Assembly: GCF_009905545.1 (NCBI RefSeq)
Contig: NZ_JAAALB010000045.1
Span: forward strand, 1-50,675
From: Cellulophaga sp. BC115SP
GTDB lineage: Bacteria; Bacteroidota; Bacteroidia; Cytophagales; Spirosomataceae
Reading direction: 5' to 3'
DNA: 50,675 nucleotides
In this document: positions 7,767 through 16,500 of the stretch, one piece after another
Layout: every line of letters starts with the position of its first letter
How positions within the stretch are numbered: the first letter of the stretch is position 1
The notes under the pieces: model-generated
Told to the model about the DNA's origin: nothing
The model's input: the letters and a program-made list of their open reading frames with translations, nothing else
The model's database searches: none
Translations under genes and position numbers: made by a program

Positions 7767-8387
7767 ATGTCAGAGCAAGAAGAAATCCCAACTCTCCAAA
7801 CCTATTCGGAAACCGAAAAACATAGAGTTTTCGAAAAGGAGTTTATGCCCCATATAGATTCTATGTACAACTTTGCGTTTCGCCTTACCAACGATGAGGA
7901 CGATGCCAATGATCTTGTGCAAGATACCTACTTAAAAGCCTTTCGCTTTATCAATTCTTTTGAAGAAGGAACTAATGCCAAAGCTTGGTTGTTCAGAATC
8001 CTGAAGAATAGCTTTATCAACGATTTCAGAAAGAAATCGAAAGAACCTTCAAAAGTAGATTACCAAGATGTAGAAACAACCTACAACTCGGAGGAAGATG
8101 CTGAAACTACTCAAACGGTAGATTTACGTGCCGAAACTGTCCAAGATTTGATTGGAGACGAAATAGCCAATGCGCTCAACTCACTTCCTGTAGATTTTAG
8201 AACAGTGATTATCCTCTGCGACATCGAAGGATTTACGTATGAAGAGATGGCCAAAATCCTAGATATTCCTATTGGTACAGTACGCTCACGCTTACACCGT
8301 GCTCGTATGCTCCTCAAAGAGAAACTGAAAAGTTATGCCAAAAATTTAGGATATGATGTCAATGCTGACACTTTGGCAGAAAATTAG
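7767..8387 (+). CDS. ECF-type RNA polymerase sigma factor
   Basis: The protein has 206 residues. Region 2 covers about residues 29-93, including the -10-recognition stretch DDANDLVQDTYLKAFRF and then KAWLFRILKNSFINDFRKK. An acidic linker spans about 94-130. Region 4 covers about 135-187, with the helix-turn-helix FTYEEMAKILDIPIGTVRSR then LHRARMLLKEKL. The region-2/region-4-only layout is diagnostic of group 4 (ECF) sigma factors, which direct RNA polymerase to stress or envelope regulons. The cysteine-rich protein encoded 180 bp downstream resembles a zinc anti-sigma factor, which suggests a redox or metal-stress switch of the SigR/RsrA kind (inference). The 180-bp gap is larger than usual for such pairs and could hold an extra promoter. 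Confidence 0.92.
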   Translation: MSEQEEIPTLQTYSETEKHRVFEKEFMPHIDSMYNFAFRLTNDEDDANDLVQDTYLKAFRFINSFEEGTNAKAWLFRILKNSFINDFRKKSKEPSKVDYQDVETTYNSEEDAETTQTVDLRAETVQDLIGDEIANALNSLPVDFRTVIILCDIEGFTYEEMAKILDIPIGTVRSRLHRARMLLKEKLKSYAKNLGYDVNADTLAEN

Positions 8388-8567
8388 CTATCCGATAGGT
8401 GACATAAATCAGAAATTAAAAACTTTTTTACAAAACTGGAATTTTTTTTTTGGTCACTCTGTTCAATAACTACTTGATTTATATCAAAATACAAAAAGTT
8501 TATCGTTTGCTTTGACAAATAGATTCATTAGAAAATAACCAAGTTAACTGCTTAATTCTATAAAGAC

Positions 8568-8849
8568 ATGATTTCCGAGGCTGAGAAGGTGCAAGGGACT
8601 CCCCAACAAAAGAAGACTCATTGCGAACATGAGGGCGAATGTATGAAACTTGTTCAACTCATTGTAGATGGACAGGCGACTGAGGAGCAAATAGCTCAAT
8701 TTAAAAGTAACATGGATAAGTGTTTGCCATGCGAAAAGGGCTATGAATTAGAAAAATGTATAAAAGACGCAATGCAACTAAGATTGGAAAAGAAATGTGT
8801 CCCGTCTTCTTTACTTGATTGTATCAAGAAAAAAATAAGCGGCTTGTAA
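8568..8849 (+). CDS. Cysteine-rich putative zinc anti-sigma factor (ZAS-like)
   Basis: A 93-residue cytosolic protein with seven cysteines (19, 25, 52, 55, 64, 77, 85) and His18/His21. After Cys25 it reads LVQLIVDGQATEEQIAQF and then NMDKCLPC, the layout of RsrA-type anti-sigma domains (early Cys, helix, then His-x3-Cys-x2-Cys). At the usual His position stands Asn48, so the canonical H-x3-C-x2-C is N-x3-C-x2-C. Zn ligation could instead use one of the other cysteines or His18/21. It follows the ECF sigma gene and is closed by a strong terminator, consistent with a sigma/anti-sigma unit. The family call rests on length, cysteine pattern and context. Met26 is an alternative start, but it would remove three potential ligands. 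Confidence 0.65.
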   Translation: MISEAEKVQGTPQQKKTHCEHEGECMKLVQLIVDGQATEEQIAQFKSNMDKCLPCEKGYELEKCIKDAMQLRLEKKCVPSSLLDCIKKKISGL

Positions 8850-8876
8850 AATAACAAACGCCAAGAAGAACTTTTG

Positions 8877-8928
8877 AAAGGTTATTAAGTTGTCCTTGTA
8901 TTGGATACGACTTAATAACCTTTTGCTT
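8877..8928 (+). terminator. Terminator after the sigma/anti-sigma genes
   Basis: A perfect 14-bp stem, AAAGGTTATTAAGT (8877-8890) with ACTTAATAACCTTT (8910-8923), and a 19-nt loop, followed by TGCTTTT. It begins 28 bp after the anti-sigma stop. Confidence 0.75.
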
Positions 8929-9084
8929 TTGAGGCACTCGGCTCGCTTTGTCATATCAATAAATAATGAGTATTTTTGAAAAATAATTGGTGTGTGAAAT
9001 ACAACTTTTCTCTTTAGTAAGAGTATGTTTGAAAATTTTATTTGGCTTTTATCGGAAAAACAAAATTTCCCTTCGCCACACCTT

Positions 9085-9112
9085 ACTTTTCTTGTCTTGA
9101 CACAAGAAAAGT
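9085..9112. repeat. Perfect inverted repeat in a probable intergenic element
   Basis: ACTTTTCTTGT (9085-9095) and ACAAGAAAAGT (9102-9112) form an 11-bp perfect stem with a 6-nt loop. There is no T run, so a repeat element is likelier than a terminator. Confidence 0.55.
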
Positions 9113-9282
9113 AACAAAAGAAAGTCAAGAAATCCTAAACTCGCCTGCGGCTCAAACAACAGGATTTCATAAAAATAAATACAATTTTTTTATTTTTAAT
9201 GACTTATAAAATTTAATCATACTCTAAGAAGCGTTTTATAAAATCACAATACCAATCTTTTATTCCCTAAAATTTTTAAGCA

Positions 9283-9852
9283 TTGGAAAACGGCAAACTT
9301 ATTATTTTTTCGGCTCCATCTGGTTCAGGTAAAACTACTATCGTAAAGCACCTTTTGGCTACTAACTCTAATTTGGGTTTTTCTATTTCGGCATGTACGC
9401 GCGACAAACGTGGTCGTAACGAAGAAAACGGCAAGGATTATTACTTTATGACGCCAGACGAATTCAAACAAAAAATTGTACAACAAGAATTCGTGGAATG
9501 GGAAGAGGTATATCCAGGCGCTTATTATGGTACACTCAAATCAGAAATCGAAAGATTGTGGTCAGAAGGCAAGCATGTAATTTTTGATGTAGATGTACGT
9601 GGTGGCGTTAAATTGAAAGAGTATTACAAGGAGCGTGCATTATCAATTTTTGTAAAAGTACCTAGCGTAGAAGAACTAGAAAAAAGACTTCGTGAGCGCG
9701 GTACTGATTCGGAAGACTCTATCTCGAAAAGAGTTTTTAAAATGAACTTCGAAATGTCTTTCCAAGACCAATTTGACGTAGTATTGTTGAACGACAATTT
9801 GGATGAAGCCGTAGCAAAAGCACAAAAGCTTTTCGACGATTTTACAAAATAA
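9283..9852 (+). CDS. gmk: Guanylate kinase
   Basis: The protein has 189 residues, normal for Gmk, which phosphorylates GMP to GDP with ATP. The P-loop [10 protein letters not shown] occupies residues 10-19. GMP-binding features follow: STRDK-like [18 protein letters not shown], then [15 protein letters not shown] and [12 protein letters not shown], the last being the Walker-B-like strand. The start codon is TTG: an in-frame stop (TAA, 9277-9279) lies two codons upstream and no ATG occurs before the P-loop, so TTG at 9283 is forced. A strong hairpin lies between it and nadD 79 bp downstream. Identification is secure. Confidence 0.97.
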   Translation: MENGKLIIFSAPSGSGKTTIVKHLLATNSNLGFSISACTRDKRGRNEENGKDYYFMTPDEFKQKIVQQEFVEWEEVYPGAYYGTLKSEIERLWSEGKHVIFDVDVRGGVKLKEYYKERALSIFVKVPSVEELEKRLRERGTDSEDSISKRVFKMNFEMSFQDQFDVVLLNDNLDEAVAKAQKLFDDFTK

Positions 9853-9863
9853 TTATAACTTAC

Positions 9864-9911
9864 AAAAGGGTTGTTGGTAGGTCAAAAATTTGATTTACTA
9901 ACAACCCTTTT
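9864..9911 (+). terminator. Long hairpin between gmk and nadD (terminator or partial attenuator)
   Basis: A 23-nt left arm (9864-9886) and a 23-nt right arm (9889-9911) pair almost completely if G-U pairs are allowed (core AAAAGGGTTGTT/AACAACCCTTTT), with a 2-nt loop and a following TGTTTT. It starts 12 bp after the gmk stop and ends 19 bp before the nadD start, so nadD expression must come from read-through or a promoter in or near the hairpin. Confidence 0.75.
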
Positions 9912-9930
9912 GTTTTGATATCTATTCGCA

Positions 9931-10503
9931 ATGAAAATAGGCTTGTTTTTTGGCTCATTCAATCCCATTCACGTAGGGCACTTGATTGTTGCCAATGTGA
10001 TGGCAACAACTACCGATCTCGACCAAGTATGGTTTATCGTTTCGCCACAAAATCCTTTCAAGAAAAATAAATCGCTTTTACATGAGTTCGACCGTTTGGA
10101 TATGGTCGAAAAAGCTATTCAGGATAATCCTCTTTTTCGTGTTTCGAATATTGAATTTTCGATGCCAAAACCTTCCTATACCATCGATACCCTAATTCGT
10201 TTGCAGGAGAAACATCCTAATTATGAGTTTAAATTAATTATTGGAGGTGATAATTTGGCACAGTTTCCTAACTGGAAAAACGCAGATAAGATTTTAGAAT
10301 ATTTTGGTCTATATGTTTATCCACGACCAAACTCCGAGCCAAGTGAATTAGAAAAACATCCTAATGTACAATTGGTAAAAGCTCCCTCATTGGATATTTC
10401 GGCAACATTTATTCGAGATTGTATCAAAAACGGTCAACCAATAAGATACATGGTACCCGAAGAAGTAGAAGAGTATATCCAGAGAAAGAAGTTTTATCTA
10501 TAA
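9931..10503 (+). CDS. nadD: Nicotinate-nucleotide adenylyltransferase
   Basis: The protein has 190 residues. It adenylylates nicotinate mononucleotide to deamido-NAD in NAD biosynthesis. The nucleotidyltransferase (T/H)xGH signature is in GSFNPIHVGH (residues 8-17), followed by WFIVSPQNPFKK (substrate loop), the conserved GGDN (105-108) and the ISATFIR motif (156-162) that contacts ATP. The C-terminus (VPEEVEEYIQRKKFYL) is typical of bacterial NadD. The next gene begins 12 bp after the stop, so the two are probably co-transcribed. Start ATG and length agree with the family. Confidence 0.97.
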   Translation: MKIGLFFGSFNPIHVGHLIVANVMATTTDLDQVWFIVSPQNPFKKNKSLLHEFDRLDMVEKAIQDNPLFRVSNIEFSMPKPSYTIDTLIRLQEKHPNYEFKLIIGGDNLAQFPNWKNADKILEYFGLYVYPRPNSEPSELEKHPNVQLVKAPSLDISATFIRDCIKNGQPIRYMVPEEVEEYIQRKKFYL

Positions 10504-10514
10504 ATATCACAACG

Positions 10515-11330
10515 ATGAAAATAGCAATTTTAGGATGCGGATGGTTGGGTTTTCCACTAGGAAAGAATCTGGTAGCCAAGGGGCATCAGGTCATAGGTTC
10601 GGTAACTTCCGAAGCCAAAACTATCCTATTGTCTGAGGCAGGAATCAGCCCTGTGGTATTACAACTCAATCCAGAGGCTGATGAACAGGCACTAACAACA
10701 TTACTACAAGCAGAGGTGCTAGTAATCGCTATTCCTCCAAGAGCAGGTAAATATGGTGACTCTTTTCACGTAGAACAAATTGAAGGGATATTGCCCACGC
10801 TTCAGAAGTCAACAATTCAAAAAGTAGTTTATATTTCATCGACCTCCGTATATCCTGATTTGGGACAAGTTGCCACAGAAGATAACGAAGTAATCTCCAC
10901 TCATAGTTTGATTCAGGTCGAAAACCTCTTGAAAAATGCTTTGGGAGATAATGTAACCATTTTACGTTGTGGAGGCTTGATGGGAGCAGAGCGTATTCCT
11001 GCGAAATATTTTGCTGGAAAAACAATCAATACAGGTGCTATTCCCGTCAATTATGTGCATCAAGAAGATGCGGTTGGTGTGGTGACTACCATTCTTGAAA
11101 AGGGAATATTTGGAGAAACCTTCAATGTTGTATCTCCAGAGCATCCTGTTAGAAAAGAAGTGTATTTGAAAAACTGTGCCGAGCTAGGTTTCACAGAACC
11201 TATTTTTATAGAGCCCGAAACAACGATTCCTTATAAAGTGATAGATGCTACAAAGTTGCTCAACAAGACTGGATACGAGTTTCGTTATGCCAATCCTGTG
11301 GATTATAAGTATCGAGACGTTGTTTGTTAA
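10515..11330 (+). CDS. NAD(P)-binding epimerase/dehydratase-like protein (YeeZ type)
   Basis: The protein has 271 residues from ATG 10515. The frame is open further upstream, but that part overlaps nadD out of frame and only ATG 10515 places the Rossmann fold at the N-terminus. It opens MKIAILGCGWLGFPLG, a GxGxxG dinucleotide-binding loop, and continues with VVYISSTSVYPDLG, where STSVYP resembles the catalytic region of extended SDRs. Next come TILRCGGLMG and VNYVHQEDAVGVV, hallmarks of the SDR/epimerase superfamily. The nearest named relative I recognise is E. coli YeeZ. The substrate is unknown. It sits 12 bp behind nadD and is likely in the same operon. Confidence is high for the fold, low for the reaction. 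Confidence 0.85.
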   Translation: MKIAILGCGWLGFPLGKNLVAKGHQVIGSVTSEAKTILLSEAGISPVVLQLNPEADEQALTTLLQAEVLVIAIPPRAGKYGDSFHVEQIEGILPTLQKSTIQKVVYISSTSVYPDLGQVATEDNEVISTHSLIQVENLLKNALGDNVTILRCGGLMGAERIPAKYFAGKTINTGAIPVNYVHQEDAVGVVTTILEKGIFGETFNVVSPEHPVRKEVYLKNCAELGFTEPIFIEPETTIPYKVIDATKLLNKTGYEFRYANPVDYKYRDVVC

Positions 11331-11450
11331 TGGGATTTGCGTAAAATAAGTCTATTTACGAAACAGCGATGAAAAGTAGAGAATGAAGCAAAGGATTGGT
11401 AAATTAGGGTAGAAAGTATTTATATAAAATTTCACCTTAATTTAAAATTC

Positions 11451-12128
11451 ATGAAACTACACATTGGTATCTCTCTCTTCATTTGTTGTTGGCTCTTAGG
11501 TAATCAAGCGTATGGGCAAAGTATCTCAATTAGTATCAGCAAAGGCAATCCTGAATTATCCTCTGGTATTGCCAATGGTAGTGGTTTTTTACAATTCAAA
11601 AACTACAACTTATTTGAAGTCTATCGTATGCTGTTGGCAGAGCAGAAAATTTCATTGGAAAAGCCTACAGATGTAATCGTAAAGACCGAAAATGTCAATG
11701 TAATCTTGCGCACCGATTCGCTATTATTTGAAGATGGAAAAATTATGCTGATGGATTCCCTATTAAAAAAATATAACCAAAAAGTACGATATAAAAATAA
11801 GGTAGAAGATAGATGGGTACTTTCGGTAGATGATGCAAAGAAGTTAGCAACATTTGTGACCCAAAATCTGATACCTGGGATGGTTCAGAGTAAGTCGTTC
11901 AATGGTTCGGAATTATCGGTAGTCAATATGAGTATTCCTGAAATAATAGCTGCTATCGAAGATTTGATTAAAACTCCTATTGAAAATCATATTTATGATC
12001 AGATAGACCAAAAATATAGTATGGATATTAAATTGAATCCAATTGCGTCTCTCACACAACAATTCAAACTCAAAGGTCTTAGATATATTCAGCAACCTAC
12101 CGAAATTCGAATAGCTGTGATAGAATAA
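11451..12128 (+). CDS. Secreted protein with DUF3738/TIGR03435-like C-terminus
   Basis: The protein has 225 residues with a signal peptide (hydrophobic residues about 5-18, cleavage near YGQ/S at 22-23). The middle is a mixed alpha/beta region without motifs I recognise. The C-terminal 65 or so residues run MSIPEIIAAIEDLIKTPIEN, then a D-x-Y-x-M-D-I-K-L strand, then LTQQFKLKGLRY and IRIAVIE. This matches the order of elements in DUF3738 (a helix, the P-V-x-D-T-G-L-x-G-x-Y-D-F turn, and a final beta strand), although the usual D-x-T-G turn is degenerate. Function of that family is unknown; it is exported. Its 3' end is followed by a family-A repeat in the gap before the convergent LytTR gene. 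The DUF assignment is tentative. Confidence 0.6.
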   Translation: MKLHIGISLFICCWLLGNQAYGQSISISISKGNPELSSGIANGSGFLQFKNYNLFEVYRMLLAEQKISLEKPTDVIVKTENVNVILRTDSLLFEDGKIMLMDSLLKKYNQKVRYKNKVEDRWVLSVDDAKKLATFVTQNLIPGMVQSKSFNGSELSVVNMSIPEIIAAIEDLIKTPIENHIYDQIDQKYSMDIKLNPIASLTQQFKLKGLRYIQQPTEIRIAVIE

Positions 12129-12156
12129 TTTGGGTTTTGAGATAAACTACTCATCC

Positions 12157-12280
12157 TAAATTTGGTGATTTGTGATTGAGTGTATGAGTGATTATTACTT
12201 GTAAAGATGCAATGCTTTGAGTCTCTAATATTAGAATATAGATTTTTAATATAATCACTCATTCACAAATCACTAAATTA
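12157..12280. repeat. Dispersed palindromic element family A, copy 1 (124 bp, no terminator core)
   Basis: The left arm (12157-12195, TAAATTTGGTGATTTGTGAT then TGAGTG...GAGTGATTAT) and the right arm (12251-12280, rich in ATCACTCATTCACAAATCAC) are inverted copies. An inner degraded palindrome GTAAAGATGCAATGC...GAGTCTCTA occupies about 12201-12227. The last three bases of the right arm are the stop codon of the minus-strand LytTR gene. This is a short form lacking the GC-rich terminator hairpin found in the other copies. Confidence 0.75.
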
Positions 12281-13132
12281 AAGCCCAACTCTAATCTGAT
12301 CCACCAGATACGCATATTTCCTTGCTACAGGCACTTGTCCGTTTTGATTCAATAAATGTAAACGGTAGCCTTGCGCATTTCCTGATATTTTTTCTACCTG
12401 AGAAAGATTGACAATGAATGAGCGATGACATCTGAGGATATTGGTGTTTTCGGGGATTTGCCCTTCCAATCTTGTAAGACTACTACGAAGTATGGTTTTG
12501 CACAAAGTTTCATTTTCTAGAAAATACACTGTGCAATAGTTATCACTCGATTCGATATAAAGAAGATGAGGGGCAGGAATGGCTATTTTATCTTTTTCGT
12601 TTTCGGCTACCAAGCTTAAGAGTAGTTCCTCTTCTGTTTGAGTAGTAGTTGGCGTAACGATATTGGTAGGAGCTAGGGCATACTTTTTTAAGTGATAGAT
12701 ATAATTGATAAGAATAATCATGGTGGCAGGGAATATGCCTAAAACCAAGGTATATGTCAACATCGCAATATAACCTCCTACTTGAACATCTACCAAATGC
12801 GTAATGGCACTGTAGGCGATATTGCCACAAGCGATCGAGAATAGATTAAATGCAACATAGAGCATTTCTTTCCCTACCGTCCAATTTTCGCTTGCAAAGC
12901 TGATCGAAAAGATACGAGGCACTACAAAATAGTTGAACAACATCATGAAGGTACTCACCAATCCAAAACCTGATAATATCCAAGGTTTGCTTGGGTCGTG
13001 CCAATTGGCTGAGCCGAAGGGTTGGAAATAATTCAAAAAAGAGGCGATAAACAAACCTGTTGCAATAGATAAAACTATACTCTTTCGAGGCGTTGCGTTA
13101 TGTGGATAAGGCTGAGAGAGTATTTTAAACAT
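12278..13132 (-). CDS. Membrane-bound LytTR-family transcriptional regulator
   Basis: The protein has 284 residues. Four predicted membrane helices lie at about 18-36, 52-72, 88-110 and 119-145, then a linker and a C-terminal LytTR DNA-binding domain at about 182-283. Typical LytTR elements are LLYIESSDNYCTVYF, ILRCHRSFIVNLSQVEKISG and VPVARKYAYLV. LytTR domains bind direct repeats upstream of target genes; membrane-attached versions without a receiver domain are common in Bacteroidetes and their signals are mostly unknown. No histidine kinase is adjacent. The stop codon coincides with the end of a family-A repeat. The gene lies convergent to the DUF3738-like gene and is preceded by a 400-bp repeat-rich gap. 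Confidence 0.9.
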   Translation of the reverse strand: MFKILSQPYPHNATPRKSIVLSIATGLFIASFLNYFQPFGSANWHDPSKPWILSGFGLVSTFMMLFNYFVVPRIFSISFASENWTVGKEMLYVAFNLFSIACGNIAYSAITHLVDVQVGGYIAMLTYTLVLGIFPATMIILINYIYHLKKYALAPTNIVTPTTTQTEEELLLSLVAENEKDKIAIPAPHLLYIESSDNYCTVYFLENETLCKTILRSSLTRLEGQIPENTNILRCHRSFIVNLSQVEKISGNAQGYRLHLLNQNGQVPVARKYAYLVDQIRVGL

Positions 13133-13291
13133 TGGCTTTTTGATTAATTGAATGAATGCTGAATAAATGGTTGAATATTTTTGTGTAGGGACGTAATGCT
13201 TTACGACTTAGGGTAAATTACCAGAACAGAGATTCAACCTCAAGCAAAAATAGAGAAAGCACAAGATTTATTGAAATATGGAAGAGTAAAA

Positions 13292-13518
13292 CAATTTAGT
13301 GAATGATGATTGAGTGGATGAGTGATTATTTTAAGAATCTATATTCTAGTGGAATAAACGCAATGCTTTGCGTCTAAAAAGGAGAATCCTCCAGCATATA
13401 AAAAGGCGGTCGAAAAACTCATTTCGACCGCCTTTTTTGATACTGTATTTCAGAATGACACCTATTTAGACGCAAAGCATTGCGTCTCTACAAGTGCAAC
13501 ACATTTAGAAAATAATCA
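13292..13518. repeat. Dispersed palindromic element family A, copy 2
   Basis: The left arm is at 13292-13333 (CAATTTAGTG... then GATTGAGTGGATGAGTGATT). Inner palindromes of the AGACGCAATGC type are at about 13355-13375 and 13467-13491, and the central terminator is at 13401-13440. The right arm is eroded (ATAATCAC at 13511-13518). It lies just 3' of the minus-strand ThuA-domain gene. Confidence 0.7.
13401..13440. terminator. Terminator core of family-A copy 2 (serves the ThuA-domain gene)
   Basis: AAAAGGCGGTCGAAA (13401-13415) pairs perfectly with TTTCGACCGCCTTTT (13422-13436) around a 6-nt loop. A-rich and T-rich flanks make it bidirectional. Nearly the same hairpin recurs at 21265-21303 and 45169-45212. 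Confidence 0.85.
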
Positions 13519-13532
13519 CCAAATACATTTAC

Positions 13533-16500
13533 TTATCTTACCGCAGTAATATCTGAAACAGCAAAAAGTGCTTTGTCTTTTGCTTCAGGATTTACAAAAA
13601 CAAAATATAGGTTTTGTGTACCTGTAGCATCTGCTAAACCTAATTTTACAGGCTGTGTATTGCCTTTACCTACCTCTACCGAACTTAATACTTTACCTGT
13701 TGGGGAGCCAATATGCAACTCGATTTTACCTCCTACTGTACGTTCATCAGAAGCAAAAGCTGCCACATCAAAAGCCTTTAAGCCTGTAAGGTCAATGTTT
13801 TCGAAGCCGATATATCCTTGGTTTTTAGTAGCCGCTACAATTTCGCCCAAACCATCAATTTTTAGCTTTTGGGTTTCTTTTTGAACATCATAGCTTGTTG
13901 CTCTAAATTTGGCACTTCTCAAGGTGACCGTTTTAGTAGCATTCTGAGAGCCTAAACTTCCAGCGCCTTTATCGGTATAACTAGCTGAGAAAATATAAGT
14001 ACCAGCTTTACCAGTATCTTTCGTCAAGTATTCACCTTTTACAGGCTTGCTTGCTTTGCTGTCATCTGCTAATGATAAGATGTATTTTACCATTTCAGTA
14101 GCATCTGCTTTGCTTACTTGTGGGTGGGCAGCCATAGCTTGTTCGCCCCAAACGCCACCACCACCTTTGATGATTTTGTCAGAAAGTTTACCTTCGATTT
14201 GGAAAGCACCTTTGTATTTCTTGGCTACTTCTTTATAAGCTGGTCCGATAGATTTTTTGTCTAGTGAGTGACAAGCTTTACAGTCAGACAATTCAATCAA
14301 GCGTTTTCCTGACAATACGCTCATATTCTGTTGGTGACCTTGTGCAATGATGGTTTTATCAAATCCTTCAAGATAGTCGATATTTACTTGTACATCTTCC
14401 GCTTTGATTTTTTTGTTATCTAAAGAACCATCTTCCTTGTCAGCAACTTTTACTTCGTAAGCTACTTTCTCATCATTCCAATAGAATGACTTGTTGCCTT
14501 TAATAGTCAAGGCTACTTTCGGAATATCATTGCCTACTTTGATTTCTACAGAAGCTTCTGATACATTACCAGCCACATCTTTTACTTTGAGCGTAGCCTG
14601 ATAAATACCTGGTTTTGTAAAAGTAAAACTAGGATTGTTCAGCTTACTTTTTGGTGCGCCTTTTGCAAACGACCACTCGTAGCTAAGCACATCGCCATCG
14701 TAATCTTTTGTACCCTCAGAAGAGAAACTTACTTTGAGTGGTACAGCACCAGCTATCTTATCAGCACTAATTTGGACTACAGGCTTACGGTTGCCAGCAT
14801 TAAACTCGATACGTGACAAACGTGCATCTTCATTTTGAGCAAACCAGTTTTGACCATACTCCAACACATATAAAGCTCCATCCTTAGCAAATTGCATATC
14901 CATTGGGTGACTAAATACCGTATTTGGCATAAAGCGCTCCATCGAAACAAAATCACCATTTGGTTTCATCGTAACGATATTGATAAAGTCACGTGCCCAG
15001 TCATAAGCAAAGAATTTTCCATCAAAATATTTAGGAAACTTTACATTCGAGTTTTGATAGTCATTGATATAATACACAGGACCGCCCATAGCATTACGTC
15101 CGCCTTTGCCAACAATAGGACCAAACTCTGGTGAGTCTGCATAAGGGTAATAAATAAAGGCTTTTTGTGCTGGAGGCAATTCTCTCAAACCCGTATTATG
15201 TGGAGAATCGTTGATAGGCTTCGATGGGTCAAATTTGATACCAACTGAATTGTCTTCGAAATTGCGCTGATTATAAGCACGGTTGTCGGCAACAAATAAT
15301 GGCCAACCAAAATAACCAGCTTTACGAGCTTGGTTTACTTCATCATGACCACGAGGACCATATTTGTCTGAGTTTTCACCTGCATCTGGACCAACTTCTC
15401 CCCAATACAAATAACCAGTGTGTTTATCTACCGAAATACGATATGGGTTACGGTTACCCATTACATAAATTTCAGGACGAGTTTTTTCAGTACCCACAGG
15501 GAAAAGGTTGCCTTCTGGAATCGTGTAAGAACCGTCGTCAGTAGGTTTAATTCTTAAAATTTTTCCTCTCAAATCATTGGTATTTGATGACGTAGCACGA
15601 GCATCCCAACCCGCACGACCCGCACGATTATCGATCGGAGCAAAGCCCTCTGAAGCAAATGGATTGGTGTCATCTCCTGCTGAAAGGTACAAGTTTCCTT
15701 GGCTATCCCATTCGATTGAGCCACCAGTGTGACAACAGTCAGTACGTTTTACAGGAACTCTCAATAACGTTTTTTCGGAAGAAAATACCAATGTATCTTT
15801 TACGTCATCATAAACAAATCTTGAAAGTCGGTTGGCGGTATCTGCACCAGCAACTTCATACGATGGACTGTAAAATAAGTAAATCCATTTGTTTTGGTTG
15901 TATTTTGGGTCAATATTCAAACCCATCAAACCGTACTCAAATTTTGAATATACGCGCAAATCGGCTGCTACTTTGGTTTTTTTCGTAACAGGGTTATATA
16001 CCTTTAATAAACCTTTTCTTTCTGTAAATAATACTTTACCATTATCCAAAACTGCCAATTCGGTTGGCTCATCAAGGTTTTTATCTAATACAATTTTAGT
16101 AAAACGGTTTTCTTCTGGCGCATATTCGCTACGAGCTTTTGAGTAATCTAATGCCGAGCCAGAAGCTACCCATTGCAAGCCTCCCCAAATATGACTCATT
16201 GGAATTTCGTCTGAGAAAGTCTCATGTGTATGTCCCCAGTTAGTGTAAAATGCACGACCGCCATCGTATTCGTGATACCAAGACATAGGGTGGAAATCGC
16301 CCATTTTACCTTCTTGGTAAGATTTTTCGTCAAGAGTAATCAATACTTTAACGTCTTTGTTAAACTCTTTGAAGTCATAGAATTCATCTTTTCTTTCAAA
16401 AGTCGTAGGCAAAGTACTTGTCGAAATATGGTTTTTGTCAGTTACTGTAAATTTACCCATCTGAACATTCGATACATTTTTGCCAGGGTGACCATTAAAG

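Larger units (their letters stand above)
8850..9282. other. 433-bp intergenic region upstream of gmk
   Basis: It contains the terminator at 8877-8928 and an inverted repeat at 9085-9112 embedded in a block that continues to about 9170 (including CTCGCCTGCGGCTCAAACAA). That block looks like an intergenic repeat rather than a gene. The rest is AT-rich. No tRNA-like or other RNA fold is apparent. Confidence 0.5.
13133..13532. other. 400-bp repeat-rich gap
   Basis: It contains a stray half-palindrome GTAGGGACGTAATGC (13185-13199), a -7-like TATTTTTG on the minus strand (13252-13245) that could serve the LytTR gene, and family-A copy 2 with its terminator. No gene. Confidence 0.55.

Noticed and set aside
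8850-9282. Small RNA or tRNA gene upstream of gmk
   Set aside because: No cloverleaf or T-loop motif; only terminator and repeat hairpins are present.
13292-13518. CRISPR array, considered because of recurring short repeats
   Set aside because: The repeats are inverted and irregular, with no constant repeat-spacer periodicity and no cas genes.
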